DNA of 64,000 bases from Spirochaetales bacterium. GTDB taxonomy: Bacteria > Spirochaetota > Spirochaetia > Treponematales > Treponemataceae. The translations under genes were made by a program, and so were the position numbers. The notes under the pieces were generated by a model, which was not told where the DNA came from, ran no database searches, and saw only the letters and a list, made by a program, of their open reading frames with translations. Location: NCBI GenBank assembly GCA_003252395.1, contig QKEL01000011.1, forward strand, positions 62,001 to 126,000, in the 5' to 3' direction. Of this stretch, positions 8,933 through 17,298 are shown one piece after another; positions within the stretch are counted from its first letter, which is position 1; every line of letters starts with the position of its first letter.

Positions 8933-10882
8933 TTAGGGGGCGGGAACGGCCTGCGTTCCCGACGGCGTGCCCTGCGGGGCGCCTGTCGGGACGGCCGCGC
9001 CGCCGCTCGCCGGGTTCCCCTCGGCGGGAGAGGGGTTCGGCGCCTCGTCGGCCGCGTCCTGCGCCGACGGGGCGGCAGGCTCGCCGAACCAGATAACCAC
9101 CTCTTCCGCCTCGCTTTTATGCCTCATCTTCAAATACAAGGTCTCGGTCTCGGCGTTATAGCGGTAACCCGACGAATTATAGCTTTCGAATCGGGGATCG
9201 GTCCGGAAATCCATGCCGTAAATCTGTATGCGATAGAAGGGCTTTACGCCCCGAACGACCATATAGTGCACTTCGCCCTGGGGGAATCGCGTTACGAGCC
9301 GCAAGGCGCCCTCCGCGGTCCGGGATACGGAAACGGACTTCGCGCTCGTCCAGGTCCACATGCCCCGCTCTCCCATCGGGGCAAAGGAAACGGCCCGGGG
9401 CAGCCATGCGTTTCCGGTCATAACGAGGGGGTACACCTCGGAGGGAAGCAGCATGTGGTCCGATTTGGCCACGACGCCCGTCTTTTCCTGCTCCGTACCG
9501 GAGAGGGCAAAGCGTGCGGGGAATTCCGCGCGGTCCTGGGTAAAGTCGAGGAGCGTGGTGGCGAGAAGGTTTCCGGCCGCCTTCCAGTCGGACTTGCCCT
9601 GCATCACCGTACCGTACCGCGATAGCACGGCCGCGACCCGGAACGTGGAGACGGTTTCGACCGTTGCCCCGTCGCCGCTGAGGTACAGGCTATCCTGCAC
9701 GCGCCACAGCGAGGATTTTAGCCTGCGCTCGCAGGATTCGGTCAGGGCTTCCAGCGCCGGGGACAAGGCGGGAGCCGCGGACGGCGCGTCCATCGCGGCC
9801 TCGAGAATGCCCGCCGCCTGGGTCGGCGTAAGCGAATCCATATCCAGGGAAACGGTGAGTTTCGCGACGTCGTCCAGCAGGACGGAGCTGCCGCGGTCTA
9901 CCAAATAGGGGATAACCGAGGGGAAATCGAAGAACGACGGGTCTCGGTCGGAGAGAAGCCGCGCGAGCCTGGACCGCTCGTTCCGTTCCTCGTCGGAGAA
10001 CGGCGCCCAGGTTTTTTCCAAATGATTGAGGAAGGTCGAGCTTCGCCACGTTCTGGCGGCGCCGGAACCCCAGGACTCGGGGATGGCCTCCACGGCGGCG
10101 CGGTACATGCCTACCCGCCCCATTTCGGCGATATAGTCCGTGGCCAGGGCCTCGTTGAAGGAACCGGAATTGATCGCGGTCCGGAAGGACGCCAAGGCGG
10201 CGGCGGCGAAGCGCTCGGTAGAGGACTGCAGGGCCCTGTCGCTGGCCCCCGCTAGGCTCGCGAGCTCGCTAATGACGAGGCCCTTTGCAGGACGCCAGGT
10301 TTGATAGTACACTGTCGGCGCCGTTCTCGGGATGACCAGGCGTTGCAGGGCCCCGGACGCGAAGGCCTGGGGTTGGGAAAAGGAGAACCGGGTCTTTCCG
10401 GTGGCGACGAGTGTCAGGGAATCCTTCTTTTCGATCCGCGCGCTCCGCGCGATCTTGTAGGGAACGGAAACTCGCCGGTATTTTTGGGGCATGAACGCTT
10501 TTACGGTGAGCACTTCGGAATCGCCCCGCCGTTCCGCAGCGAAAAAGAGGGTTACCCCGCCGCTGAAGCTGATTTCGAAGCCCGAATCGCGCTCGCCGAA
10601 ATCGACGATCGACAGGGCCACCGACGAGTTTTCGCCGGTATAGGCGAGCAGTGAATCGTCTTGGTCGAAAAATACGTCGATCCCGTTGGCGCCGATATGA
10701 AGCGGCAGGTCGGGACTCTCGGTTCCGTCGTCGCCCACCGTTCGGGACCCGGAGACGAGCATAGAGCCAAGCGACAGGGAAAAAGCCTTGCCATTGGTAA
10801 ATTGAAGGAAGAATATGCCGAAAATAATGGAGATATATAGCGCAGAGAGGAGAAGCATCCTGCGCGCAACGTGTTTCATCAT
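8933..10882 (-). CDS. Large membrane-anchored protein of unknown function
   Basis: 649 residues. The N-terminus (LLLSALYISIIFGIFFLQF) is a membrane anchor or uncleaved signal; the rest should lie in the periplasm. No domain was recognised. The first half is rich in short beta-type stretches, the middle is helical, and the C-terminus is a low-complexity P/A/G tail. It is divergent from a TPR lipoprotein gene 54 nt away, so the two may act together. Upstream, TTGATT (10914-10919), a 17-nt spacer and TACACT (10891-10896) end 8 nt before the ATG with no Shine-Dalgarno, consistent with a leaderless message. The stop codon directly abuts that of the convergent fusion gene (TAGTTA). Confidence 0.8.
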   Translation of the reverse strand: MMKHVARRMLLLSALYISIIFGIFFLQFTNGKAFSLSLGSMLVSGSRTVGDDGTESPDLPLHIGANGIDVFFDQDDSLLAYTGENSSVALSIVDFGERDSGFEISFSGGVTLFFAAERRGDSEVLTVKAFMPQKYRRVSVPYKIARSARIEKKDSLTLVATGKTRFSFSQPQAFASGALQRLVIPRTAPTVYYQTWRPAKGLVISELASLAGASDRALQSSTERFAAAALASFRTAINSGSFNEALATDYIAEMGRVGMYRAAVEAIPESWGSGAARTWRSSTFLNHLEKTWAPFSDEERNERSRLARLLSDRDPSFFDFPSVIPYLVDRGSSVLLDDVAKLTVSLDMDSLTPTQAAGILEAAMDAPSAAPALSPALEALTESCERRLKSSLWRVQDSLYLSGDGATVETVSTFRVAAVLSRYGTVMQGKSDWKAAGNLLATTLLDFTQDRAEFPARFALSGTEQEKTGVVAKSDHMLLPSEVYPLVMTGNAWLPRAVSFAPMGERGMWTWTSAKSVSVSRTAEGALRLVTRFPQGEVHYMVVRGVKPFYRIQIYGMDFRTDPRFESYNSSGYRYNAETETLYLKMRHKSEAEEVVIWFGEPAAPSAQDAADEAPNPSPAEGNPASGGAAVPTGAPQGTPSGTQAVPAP

Positions 10883-10936
10883 CGCGAATGAGTGTAGCCA
10901 ATGCGCGAAACAAAATCAACGGTTCAAGAGGTAAGC

Positions 10937-12388
10937 ATGAAACGGAACGCCCACGGGGGAATCGGAACCCTTCTCATTATATCGGCCGTCCTGTACGGCT
11001 GCGCGACGGCGCCCAAGGCCGAAAGCGGGAGCATACCCTCCGAGGCCGCGGCCGCGACCGCGGAAAGGCCCGCCGAGAGCGAACCCCAGCCGGAGCCGGC
11101 GTGGACGTCGGTCGCGTTCGGAGAGGAACTTTCGGGCCGAATGCGCGAGCGGGACTACCAGGGCGCTCTGGGGCTATTCGATTCCATGCCCCCCGAAGAG
11201 GCGTCGAAGTGGGATATACGCCTATTGAAGGTATCCGTTCAGATTTCCGCCGGAAAGGCGGACGAGGCGCGCTCGGGACTCGCGGATCTCGAGGCGGAAC
11301 GGCCCGACGACAGGGAAGTCCTGTACGCCGGGGCCATGCTCGCCACCGCCGCGGGCGACTCGAAAAAAAGGCTCGAATACCTGAACCGCATTATCAAGGC
11401 GCATCCCGCGGATTCCGCGGCCCTTACCGACCTGGGCCTTGACCTTATGGGCCGGAAAAACTATTCCCAGGCTAAATCGTATTTTTTAAAGGCGATGGCC
11501 GCGGACCAAAACAACGTGGACGCCATGCTCGCCCTGTCGCGGGTATATTACATGACCGACGATCTCGAGAAGGCAAAGGATACCCTCAACCTCGCGATTT
11601 CCAAAGAACCCGGCTACAGTTCGCTCTGGACGGAGCGAGCGCGGGTCGAGTCCGAACTGGGCGATAACAGCGCGGCGATCAAGGATATCGAGCGGGCGAA
11701 CGAGCTCAATCCGACGGTGTACGGCCAATGGGTCGATTACGGAAACTACCTCCTTCCCACCGAAAGGCGGAACGAGGCGGTAGCGGCGTTCGGCAGGGCC
11801 ATCGAGCTTGCCCCGGACCAGTATCTCGCCTATATCTACCGCGCGGGCCTGCGCGACGAGCTCGGCGATTCCGAGGGGTCTATCTCCGATTACCGGAACG
11901 TGATCCGCGTGTATCCGCAGTATTATTACGCCGCGGAGAGCCTCGGCATACTTCTGTGGGGAAAGGGCGATTACGAGGGCTCCGCCCAGGCCTTTTCCAC
12001 GGCCCTTCAGTACAATCCCAAGAGTTCCTACTATGCCCTCATGAAGACCGTAGCCCAATACCGAGCGGGCCAGGAGGCGGAGGCGAAAGCCTTTATGGCG
12101 AAATTCCTGACCACCTTGGACAGAAACTCCACCGAGTATTTCCTGTGCAGGCTCTTCGTCGATAAATCGGGCGACGCGGACGTGATAAACCGCGTAATGA
12201 AGGAAAAAAACGCCACCATCCGCAGCCGCTACCTCTTCTACGCTGCCGTCTACTTCGACCTTTTCGCGAACAAGGCCGTCGCCCAGAAATACTACGTGGA
12301 GGTGCTTACCGCCCAAAATCCCGCGTTTTTCGAGTACCGGCTGAGCAAGTGGGCGCTGGAAAGCATTGACGGAAGCGCCGAGGGATGA
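10937..12388 (+). CDS. TPR-repeat lipoprotein
   Basis: 483 residues with an N-terminal lipoprotein signal (lipobox LYGC after a hydrophobic stretch), an Ala/Glu/Pro-rich linker, then a series of tetratricopeptide repeats (for example YSQAKSYFLKAMAADQNN, LEKAKDTLNLAISKEPG, NEAVAAFGRAIELAPDQ). Such proteins act as periplasmic scaffolds; no partner can be read except the neighbours. The start is ATG 10937 with GAGG 5 nt upstream, not the ATG at 10901, because only the former places the signal peptide correctly. The stop overlaps the next start (ATGA), so the DHH gene is translationally coupled. Confidence 0.88.
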   Translation: MKRNAHGGIGTLLIISAVLYGCATAPKAESGSIPSEAAAATAERPAESEPQPEPAWTSVAFGEELSGRMRERDYQGALGLFDSMPPEEASKWDIRLLKVSVQISAGKADEARSGLADLEAERPDDREVLYAGAMLATAAGDSKKRLEYLNRIIKAHPADSAALTDLGLDLMGRKNYSQAKSYFLKAMAADQNNVDAMLALSRVYYMTDDLEKAKDTLNLAISKEPGYSSLWTERARVESELGDNSAAIKDIERANELNPTVYGQWVDYGNYLLPTERRNEAVAAFGRAIELAPDQYLAYIYRAGLRDELGDSEGSISDYRNVIRVYPQYYYAAESLGILLWGKGDYEGSAQAFSTALQYNPKSSYYALMKTVAQYRAGQEAEAKAFMAKFLTTLDRNSTEYFLCRLFVDKSGDADVINRVMKEKNATIRSRYLFYAAVYFDLFANKAVAQKYYVEVLTAQNPAFFEYRLSKWALESIDGSAEG

Positions 12389-13368
12389 CCGGGCGATTCG
12401 GCGAACTCACCGGGTTGCTGGACCGCTCGTTGCCGGTTTTGGTGCAAACCCACGATTTTCCCGATCATGACGCCGTCGGCGCGGCCCTCGGGCTCAAAAT
12501 CCTGCTAGAACGCGCGGGGTTCCGGGCCCAGATCGGCTGGGGCGGACTCATGCAGGGGATTTCCCTTTCGAACATGATAGAGCGCCTGGGCATCGAGCCG
12601 GTGCCCTTCGAGCGCGCCTGCGCGGAAAACTGGCAAACCGTCGCCGTGGACGGCTCCCCCTTTTCGGGCACGATCCGGGAAGTGGCGGGAAGGCTGATCG
12701 GCGTGGTAGACCACCATCCGGTATGGAAGAAAATGGATTGCCCGTTTACCGACCTGCGGCTCGACGCGGGATCGTGTTCCGCGATCGTGTGGTCATATTG
12801 GAAGGAACGGGGAGAAACCCCCGACAAGACCACCGCGACCGCCCTACTCGCGGGCATTCAACTGGATACCGATTTCCTTTCCCGGCACACCGGGAAGCTC
12901 GACCTGGACGCGCACTACGATTTATTCTCCCTGGGAGACTCCGAACTCGCCCGGGACGTGGTGAGAACCTCGCTCAGCGTGGACCAACTGGCGGACATAG
13001 GCCGATCCTTCGTCAATTACCGCAGAAAGGGCGACATACTCCTCGCGGAGGTTCACGGCGATTACGCCCAGGAACTGCTTTCCGTACTGGCCGATTTTCT
13101 GCTACGCTTGCGCGAAATCGACTTCGTGACCGTGATCGAGGTTAAGGGCGACGAATACCGCCTTTCCGCCCGTTCCCGCTCGGGCTTTCCAGACGCGGGG
13201 CACGCGCTCAGGAAGGTCTTGCGGCCGATCGGGGCGGGCGGCGGGCATCCGCACATGGCGGGGGGGCTTATCCGTCCCGCGGACTATCCGGGACCCGACG
13301 CCTTTCTCGACGCCCTCGCGGCCGAGATAGATAAGCAAAAAGAGCGCAAAAAACGGCAAACCGAATGA
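12385..13368 (+). CDS. DHH-family phosphoesterase (NrnA-like)
   Basis: 327 residues with the DHH-DHHA1 architecture of oligoribonuclease/pAp phosphatases and cyclic-dinucleotide phosphodiesterases. HDFPDHDAVGAALG near residue 23 gives the first metal-binding Asp/His set, VDHHP near 110 is the DHH motif itself, and GAGGGHPHMAGG near 285 is the substrate-binding glycine motif of DHHA1. It is expected to be a cytosolic Mn2+-dependent enzyme that cleaves nanoRNA, pAp or linear dinucleotides; which one cannot be told. It overlaps the TPR lipoprotein gene by 4 nt. Confidence 0.88.
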   Translation: MTGRFGELTGLLDRSLPVLVQTHDFPDHDAVGAALGLKILLERAGFRAQIGWGGLMQGISLSNMIERLGIEPVPFERACAENWQTVAVDGSPFSGTIREVAGRLIGVVDHHPVWKKMDCPFTDLRLDAGSCSAIVWSYWKERGETPDKTTATALLAGIQLDTDFLSRHTGKLDLDAHYDLFSLGDSELARDVVRTSLSVDQLADIGRSFVNYRRKGDILLAEVHGDYAQELLSVLADFLLRLREIDFVTVIEVKGDEYRLSARSRSGFPDAGHALRKVLRPIGAGGGHPHMAGGLIRPADYPGPDAFLDALAAEIDKQKERKKRQTE

Positions 13369-13416
13369 TTCGCGCGCGCCGGGGTGCGGTATCAGGGCAA
13401 TCCGGCGGCGAGAACC

Positions 13417-13464
13417 CGAGGCATTGAACCAACGCAGTTTCGAGGCATTGAACCAACGCAGTTT
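13417..13464 (+). repeat. Two tandem 24-bp repeats forming the RBS of the TraB-family gene
   Basis: Perfect duplicates at 13417-13440 and 13441-13464, followed by CGAGGAGC. The unit contains CGAGG, CATTGAACCAAC and GCAGTTT. It is the 47-bp unit at 6108-6295 (read on the minus strand) without the 24-nt hairpin insert. In both places the partial copy CGAGG plus AGC creates GAGGAG at normal distance before a start codon. Repeat expansion lies wholly in the 5' untranslated region. Confidence 0.9.
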
Positions 13465-13476
13465 CGAGGAGCAAAA

Positions 13477-14655
13477 ATGAGACAGACAATACGACGCGTC
13501 ACCCTGGAGGGTCGGGAAATTATCCTGGTGGGCACCGCCCACGTATCGCGCGAGAGCATAGACGAGGCGGTACTCGCCATTCGGGAAGAAAAACCGGACA
13601 TGGTATGCGTGGAGCTGGACGAAGGGCGCCTGCAATCCCTGACGAACGAGAAGGGGTGGCAGGAACTCGATATCACGAAGGTCCTGCGCGAGGGAAAGGG
13701 CTTTCTCCTCCTCGCGAACTTGGTGCTCTCCACCTTCCAAAAAAGGATAGGGGACGATATGGGCGTACGGCCCGGCGACGAGATGAAGGCGTCGCTCGAG
13801 GCGGCGCGGGAAGCGGGGATAGCCACGGCGCTGGTAGACCGGCCCATTCACGTAACCCTGCAGCGGGCCTGGTCGAAAAACAACCTTTGGGGCAAGTCAA
13901 AGCTCATGGCGACGCTGATCTCCAGCGCCTTCTCGGACGAAAAAATCGAGGAAAACGAGATTGAGAACCTGAAGGACCAGGGGGCCATGGACGTCATGAT
14001 GGCCGAGCTCGCCGCCTACCTGCCCACGGTCAAGGAAGTGTTGATCGACGAGCGCGACCGTTACCTGGCGAGCAAAATATGGGAAGCCGGCGGGTCGAAG
14101 TCCGTGGCGATCCTCGGCGCGGGGCATCTGCCGGGGACGGAAGCCTACCTCAGGGAGCTCGCCGCGGGCGCGAAAAGCCCCGACACGGCGGATATCGCCG
14201 CGGTTCCGCCGAAAACCCTGGGCTCGAAAATCGCGGGACTCGCCTTCCCCGCCATAATCGTGGCCCTGCTCGCCGCCGGCTTCTTCACCGGCGGCGCGGT
14301 TACCTCGATCGACATGCTGGTCCGCTGGCTGTTATGGAACGGGAGCCTTGCGGCGCTGGGCACCATAATCGCCCTCGGGCACCCCCTGTCGGTAATCGTC
14401 GCCTTTATCGGGGCCCCGGCGGCCACCATCAACCCCTTTATCGCGGTGGGAATCCTCTCGGGCATTACGCAGGCGTGGGTCAGAAAACCCCAGGTGCGGG
14501 ACATGGAATTCCTCGCCAAAGACGTGGGCACCTTCCGCGGCTTTTACCGCAATAGAATTTCCCACGTTCTGCTCATATTCTTTCTCTCGAGCCTCGGCGG
14601 GGCGATCGGCAATTTTATCGCCGTTCCGGCCCTGGTTTCCAGTCTCATCAAATAA
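13477..14655 (+). CDS. TraB/PrgY-family membrane protein
   Basis: 392 residues. The N-terminal domain has the TraB/PrgY (pheromone-shutdown) pattern: LVGTAHVSRESIDEAVLAI, an E-L-D-E-G-R motif and GAGHLPG. The C-terminal 150 residues hold about four or five hydrophobic segments (for example FPAIIVALLAAGFFTGG, LLIFFLSSLGGAIGNFIAV). The fold is related to EreA/ChaN-like and TIKI domains, which include metalloproteases; activity here is unknown. The start ATG 13477 is chosen because GAGGAG sits 5-6 nt before it; the frame is open upstream to 13384 but that stretch is the translated repeat. A strong inverted repeat follows the gene. Confidence 0.85.
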   Translation: MRQTIRRVTLEGREIILVGTAHVSRESIDEAVLAIREEKPDMVCVELDEGRLQSLTNEKGWQELDITKVLREGKGFLLLANLVLSTFQKRIGDDMGVRPGDEMKASLEAAREAGIATALVDRPIHVTLQRAWSKNNLWGKSKLMATLISSAFSDEKIEENEIENLKDQGAMDVMMAELAAYLPTVKEVLIDERDRYLASKIWEAGGSKSVAILGAGHLPGTEAYLRELAAGAKSPDTADIAAVPPKTLGSKIAGLAFPAIIVALLAAGFFTGGAVTSIDMLVRWLLWNGSLAALGTIIALGHPLSVIVAFIGAPAATINPFIAVGILSGITQAWVRKPQVRDMEFLAKDVGTFRGFYRNRISHVLLIFFLSSLGGAIGNFIAVPALVSSLIK

Positions 14656-14662
14656 TTCCTTC

Positions 14663-14717
14663 CGGTTTCGTCCCGCGGCCCTCCGATCGGATAAGCCGTA
14701 AATCCGGGACGAAACCG
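14663..14717. terminator. 13-bp perfect inverted repeat after the TraB-family gene
   Basis: CGGTTTCGTCCCG (14663-14675) pairs perfectly with CGGGACGAAACCG (14705-14717); the loop contains its own small stem around CCGATCGG. It is followed by AAAATTTTCCCC, only a short T run, so it may be a terminator or an RNA-processing structure separating traB from the glycosidase promoter. Confidence 0.6.
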
Positions 14718-14729
14718 AAAATTTTCCCC

Positions 14730-14772
14730 TTGTGGGCCCCATACTACCTTGCTAGTATTGTTTGCGAAAACA
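14730..14772 (+). promoter_or_regulatory. Promoter and LacI-type operator of the GH30 gene
   Basis: TTGTGG (14730-14735), 17-nt spacer, TAGTAT (14753-14758). TGTTTGCGAAAACA (14759-14772) directly follows the -10 box over the expected transcription start; it is a near-perfect palindrome around a central CG, the hallmark of LacI-family operators. The regulator encoded at 16246 is the obvious candidate repressor. Confidence 0.65.
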
Positions 14773-14810
14773 TTACACTGCCAACGAAGGCGGCCCAATA
14801 AGGAGAACCC

Positions 14811-16190
14811 ATGAACGTTATTGCCCTCTACGAAACCGCCAAGGATACCGACTCCAGGCTACGAAAAAGGGAACCCGCGGACCGGCGCGTCGGGAATCCG
14901 AAGTCGGTTTCCTGTATCGTCAAACTGAATCCCGCCGAGAGGGGCCAGACCTTTTTGGGATTCGGCGGGGCCCTCACCGAATCTTCCGGGTTCGTCCTCA
15001 ACGCGCTTTCGCCGGAGCACCGGGCCGCGGTGATTGACGCGTATTTCGACGCCGAACGCGGTAACGGGTACGCCCTCGCCCGAACCCACCTGAATAGCTG
15101 CGACTTTTCCCTGGAAAACTGGGCCTGCGTCGCCGAAAGGGACGAAACCCTCGAGTCCTTCTCCATGGACCGCCCCCTGGCCTACCAGGTTCCCCTCATC
15201 CTCGACGCCATGAAATCGGCGGGGGGAAACCTCAAGCTGATGGTATCTCCCTGGAGCCCGCCGGGCTGGATGAAGGACAACGGGGAAATGAACGGCGGGG
15301 GAAAGCTCCTTCCCGGCTATTACGGCCTATGGGCGCGGTATTTCCGCCGCTTTCTGGACGAACTAAAGGCCCTCGGGATTCCCGTGTGGAGCGTGACGGT
15401 GCAAAACGAGGGCGAGGCGACCCAGGTTTGGGATTCCTGCCGCTGGACCGGGACGGAGGAGGCGGAATTCGCCGTGAACTACCTGGGACCGGAACTGGAA
15501 AAGGCCGGGTACGACGTGCCGATCCTCGTGTGGGACCACAATCGCGACCGGCTGAAAGAGCGCTTCGAGGAGAGCATGGCGGTGAGCGGGGCGGACCGGT
15601 ATATCGGGGGGGCGGCCTTCCACTGGTATTCGGGCGATCAGTACGAGAACGTGCGCTGGGTATCGGAGCACTACCCGGACAAAATACTCGCCTTTACCGA
15701 AGGATGCGTCGAGGGAGGCCCGCGCCCCGGGGCCTGGTTTACCGGGGAACGGTACGCGCACAACATCATCAACGACCTGAACGCGGGCTGTACCGCCTGG
15801 ATAGACTGGAACGTCGCCCTGGATACGGAAGGCGGTCCGAACCACGCGGGCAACTTCTGCGACGCCCCGACGCTCGTGGACGTTCATGCGGGAACCTACG
15901 AGTTTCAAAGCTCGTATTGGTACATCGGCCATTTTAGCCGTTTCATCCGCCCGGGAGCGGTCCGCATCGGCGCGCGGCTCGACTCATGGATGGTCCCGGC
16001 CTGCGCGGACGGCCGCATGGGAAACATGATGGAGGCGACGGCCTTCCGCAACGTCGACGGCACGACGGCGCTCGTCTTGTGCAACCGTACCGAGGCTGAT
16101 ATGATTTACGTCGTCGAAAGCCCCGAATCCGGGGATCAAACCCCGTACCGGTGCCCGCCCCGGGGCATACAGACCGTCCTACTACGCTGA
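14811..16190 (+). CDS. GH30-family beta-glycosidase (glucosylceramidase-like)
   Basis: 459 residues, the usual length of GH30 subfamily 1 enzymes. FGGALTESSGFVL near the start of the barrel, MVSPWSPPGWMK, the acid/base Glu200 in SVTVQNE and the nucleophile Glu297 in AFTEGC are all in place; DWNVALDTEGGPNH matches the family's substrate loop. No signal peptide, so it cleaves imported oligosaccharides, probably beta-glucosides, in the cytoplasm. AAGGAG precedes the ATG. It is followed by its likely regulator, and a GH3 lipoprotein enzyme on the opposite strand could supply its substrates. Confidence 0.92.
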   Translation: MNVIALYETAKDTDSRLRKREPADRRVGNPKSVSCIVKLNPAERGQTFLGFGGALTESSGFVLNALSPEHRAAVIDAYFDAERGNGYALARTHLNSCDFSLENWACVAERDETLESFSMDRPLAYQVPLILDAMKSAGGNLKLMVSPWSPPGWMKDNGEMNGGGKLLPGYYGLWARYFRRFLDELKALGIPVWSVTVQNEGEATQVWDSCRWTGTEEAEFAVNYLGPELEKAGYDVPILVWDHNRDRLKERFEESMAVSGADRYIGGAAFHWYSGDQYENVRWVSEHYPDKILAFTEGCVEGGPRPGAWFTGERYAHNIINDLNAGCTAWIDWNVALDTEGGPNHAGNFCDAPTLVDVHAGTYEFQSSYWYIGHFSRFIRPGAVRIGARLDSWMVPACADGRMGNMMEATAFRNVDGTTALVLCNRTEADMIYVVESPESGDQTPYRCPPRGIQTVLLR

Positions 16191-16245
16191 CGCGAACCGT
16201 TCGGGAGCCGTGCCGTTACCGATACGCTAACAAGGAGACCCCGAA

Positions 16246-17271
16246 GTGGCAACCCAAAAGGAAGTGGCCAAACTGGCCGGCGTTTCGTTTATCACCGTCT
16301 CCCGCGTGGTCAATAACGAGGGCAACGTGAAAGAGGAAACGCGACTCCGGGTTGAGGAAGCCATTAGGCGTCTCGGGTACTTTCCCAGTCACGCGGGCAA
16401 GGCCCTGAACACCGGCAAGAACGGCACCCTGGGCATAATGACGCCCGCGCGGTTCGGCGACGGCATGGAGAACGCCTACCTCATGGGGGTGTTGCGGGGA
16501 ATCGAGCTGAAGTGCCGCGAGCGCGGCCAGGATATCCTGCTTTCCCCGATGAACGAGGACGACCCGAACTTCGATTTCCTCAGGCCGTATCGCCAGCGCA
16601 AGGTGGACGGCATGATATACGTGGGGCTTCGCCAAATGCCCGAGGAAATGCGCAACGAGATCGCCCGGCGTCTCATTCCCTGCGTCGTCGTGGGGGACCG
16701 GCCCGCATATCCCTACTTTTCCTGGATCGATACGGACAACGAAACGGCCGGATACGAGACCACCCGGCGCATCTGGGAGGCGGGCCACCGCGCGATCGCC
16801 TTTCACGGACTCAATCCAGGCATTCACAACGCCAATATCGCGGACCGCGAACGCGGTTACCGGCGGGCGATCCGCGAGCTCAGCGGCAACGACGCTGACG
16901 AAAGCCTTATCTGGCGCGCGGACTTTACGAGGGAGGCCGTCCGCGAAAGCGTGGCGGCCGGCTATACGCGCGCAAAGACCAAACCCACCGCCCTCTTCTG
17001 TTCCACCGACAATCGCGCCATCGCCGCCCTGGAGGCGCTGAACGGGCTTTCTCTCCGGTGTCCCGACGATCTTTCCCTCGTGGGGTTTGACGGCTTTATC
17101 CGCGATATCGTGTTCTCCCCGGTCATGGCCACCAACGAGCAGCCCCTGACCGAAATGGGCAAGGCCGCGGCCGGGATACTCCTGGACCGCATAGACGCGC
17201 CCGACCTGCCCCGCCGGGAGGTAATCTTTCCCGTTACCTTCGTCGACGGGGAGAGCCTGGGAAGAATATAA
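16246..17271 (+). CDS. LacI-family transcriptional regulator
   Basis: 341 residues: N-terminal LacI helix-turn-helix (KEVAKLAGVSFITVSRVVNN) with hinge helix, then a periplasmic-binding-protein-like sugar domain (WIDTDNETAGYETTRRIWEAGHRAIAF; LSLVGFDGF). Start GTG 16246 with AAGGAG upstream. It likely represses the GH30 gene through the palindrome at 14759-14772 and is induced by a beta-linked saccharide; the ligand is unknown. It lies 55 nt after the GH30 gene and converges with the GH3 gene. Confidence 0.92.
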   Translation: MATQKEVAKLAGVSFITVSRVVNNEGNVKEETRLRVEEAIRRLGYFPSHAGKALNTGKNGTLGIMTPARFGDGMENAYLMGVLRGIELKCRERGQDILLSPMNEDDPNFDFLRPYRQRKVDGMIYVGLRQMPEEMRNEIARRLIPCVVVGDRPAYPYFSWIDTDNETAGYETTRRIWEAGHRAIAFHGLNPGIHNANIADRERGYRRAIRELSGNDADESLIWRADFTREAVRESVAAGYTRAKTKPTALFCSTDNRAIAALEALNGLSLRCPDDLSLVGFDGFIRDIVFSPVMATNEQPLTEMGKAAAGILLDRIDAPDLPRREVIFPVTFVDGESLGRI

Positions 17272-17298
17272 GGGGAAGCCCCGCCGTTTCCCGGTCGG

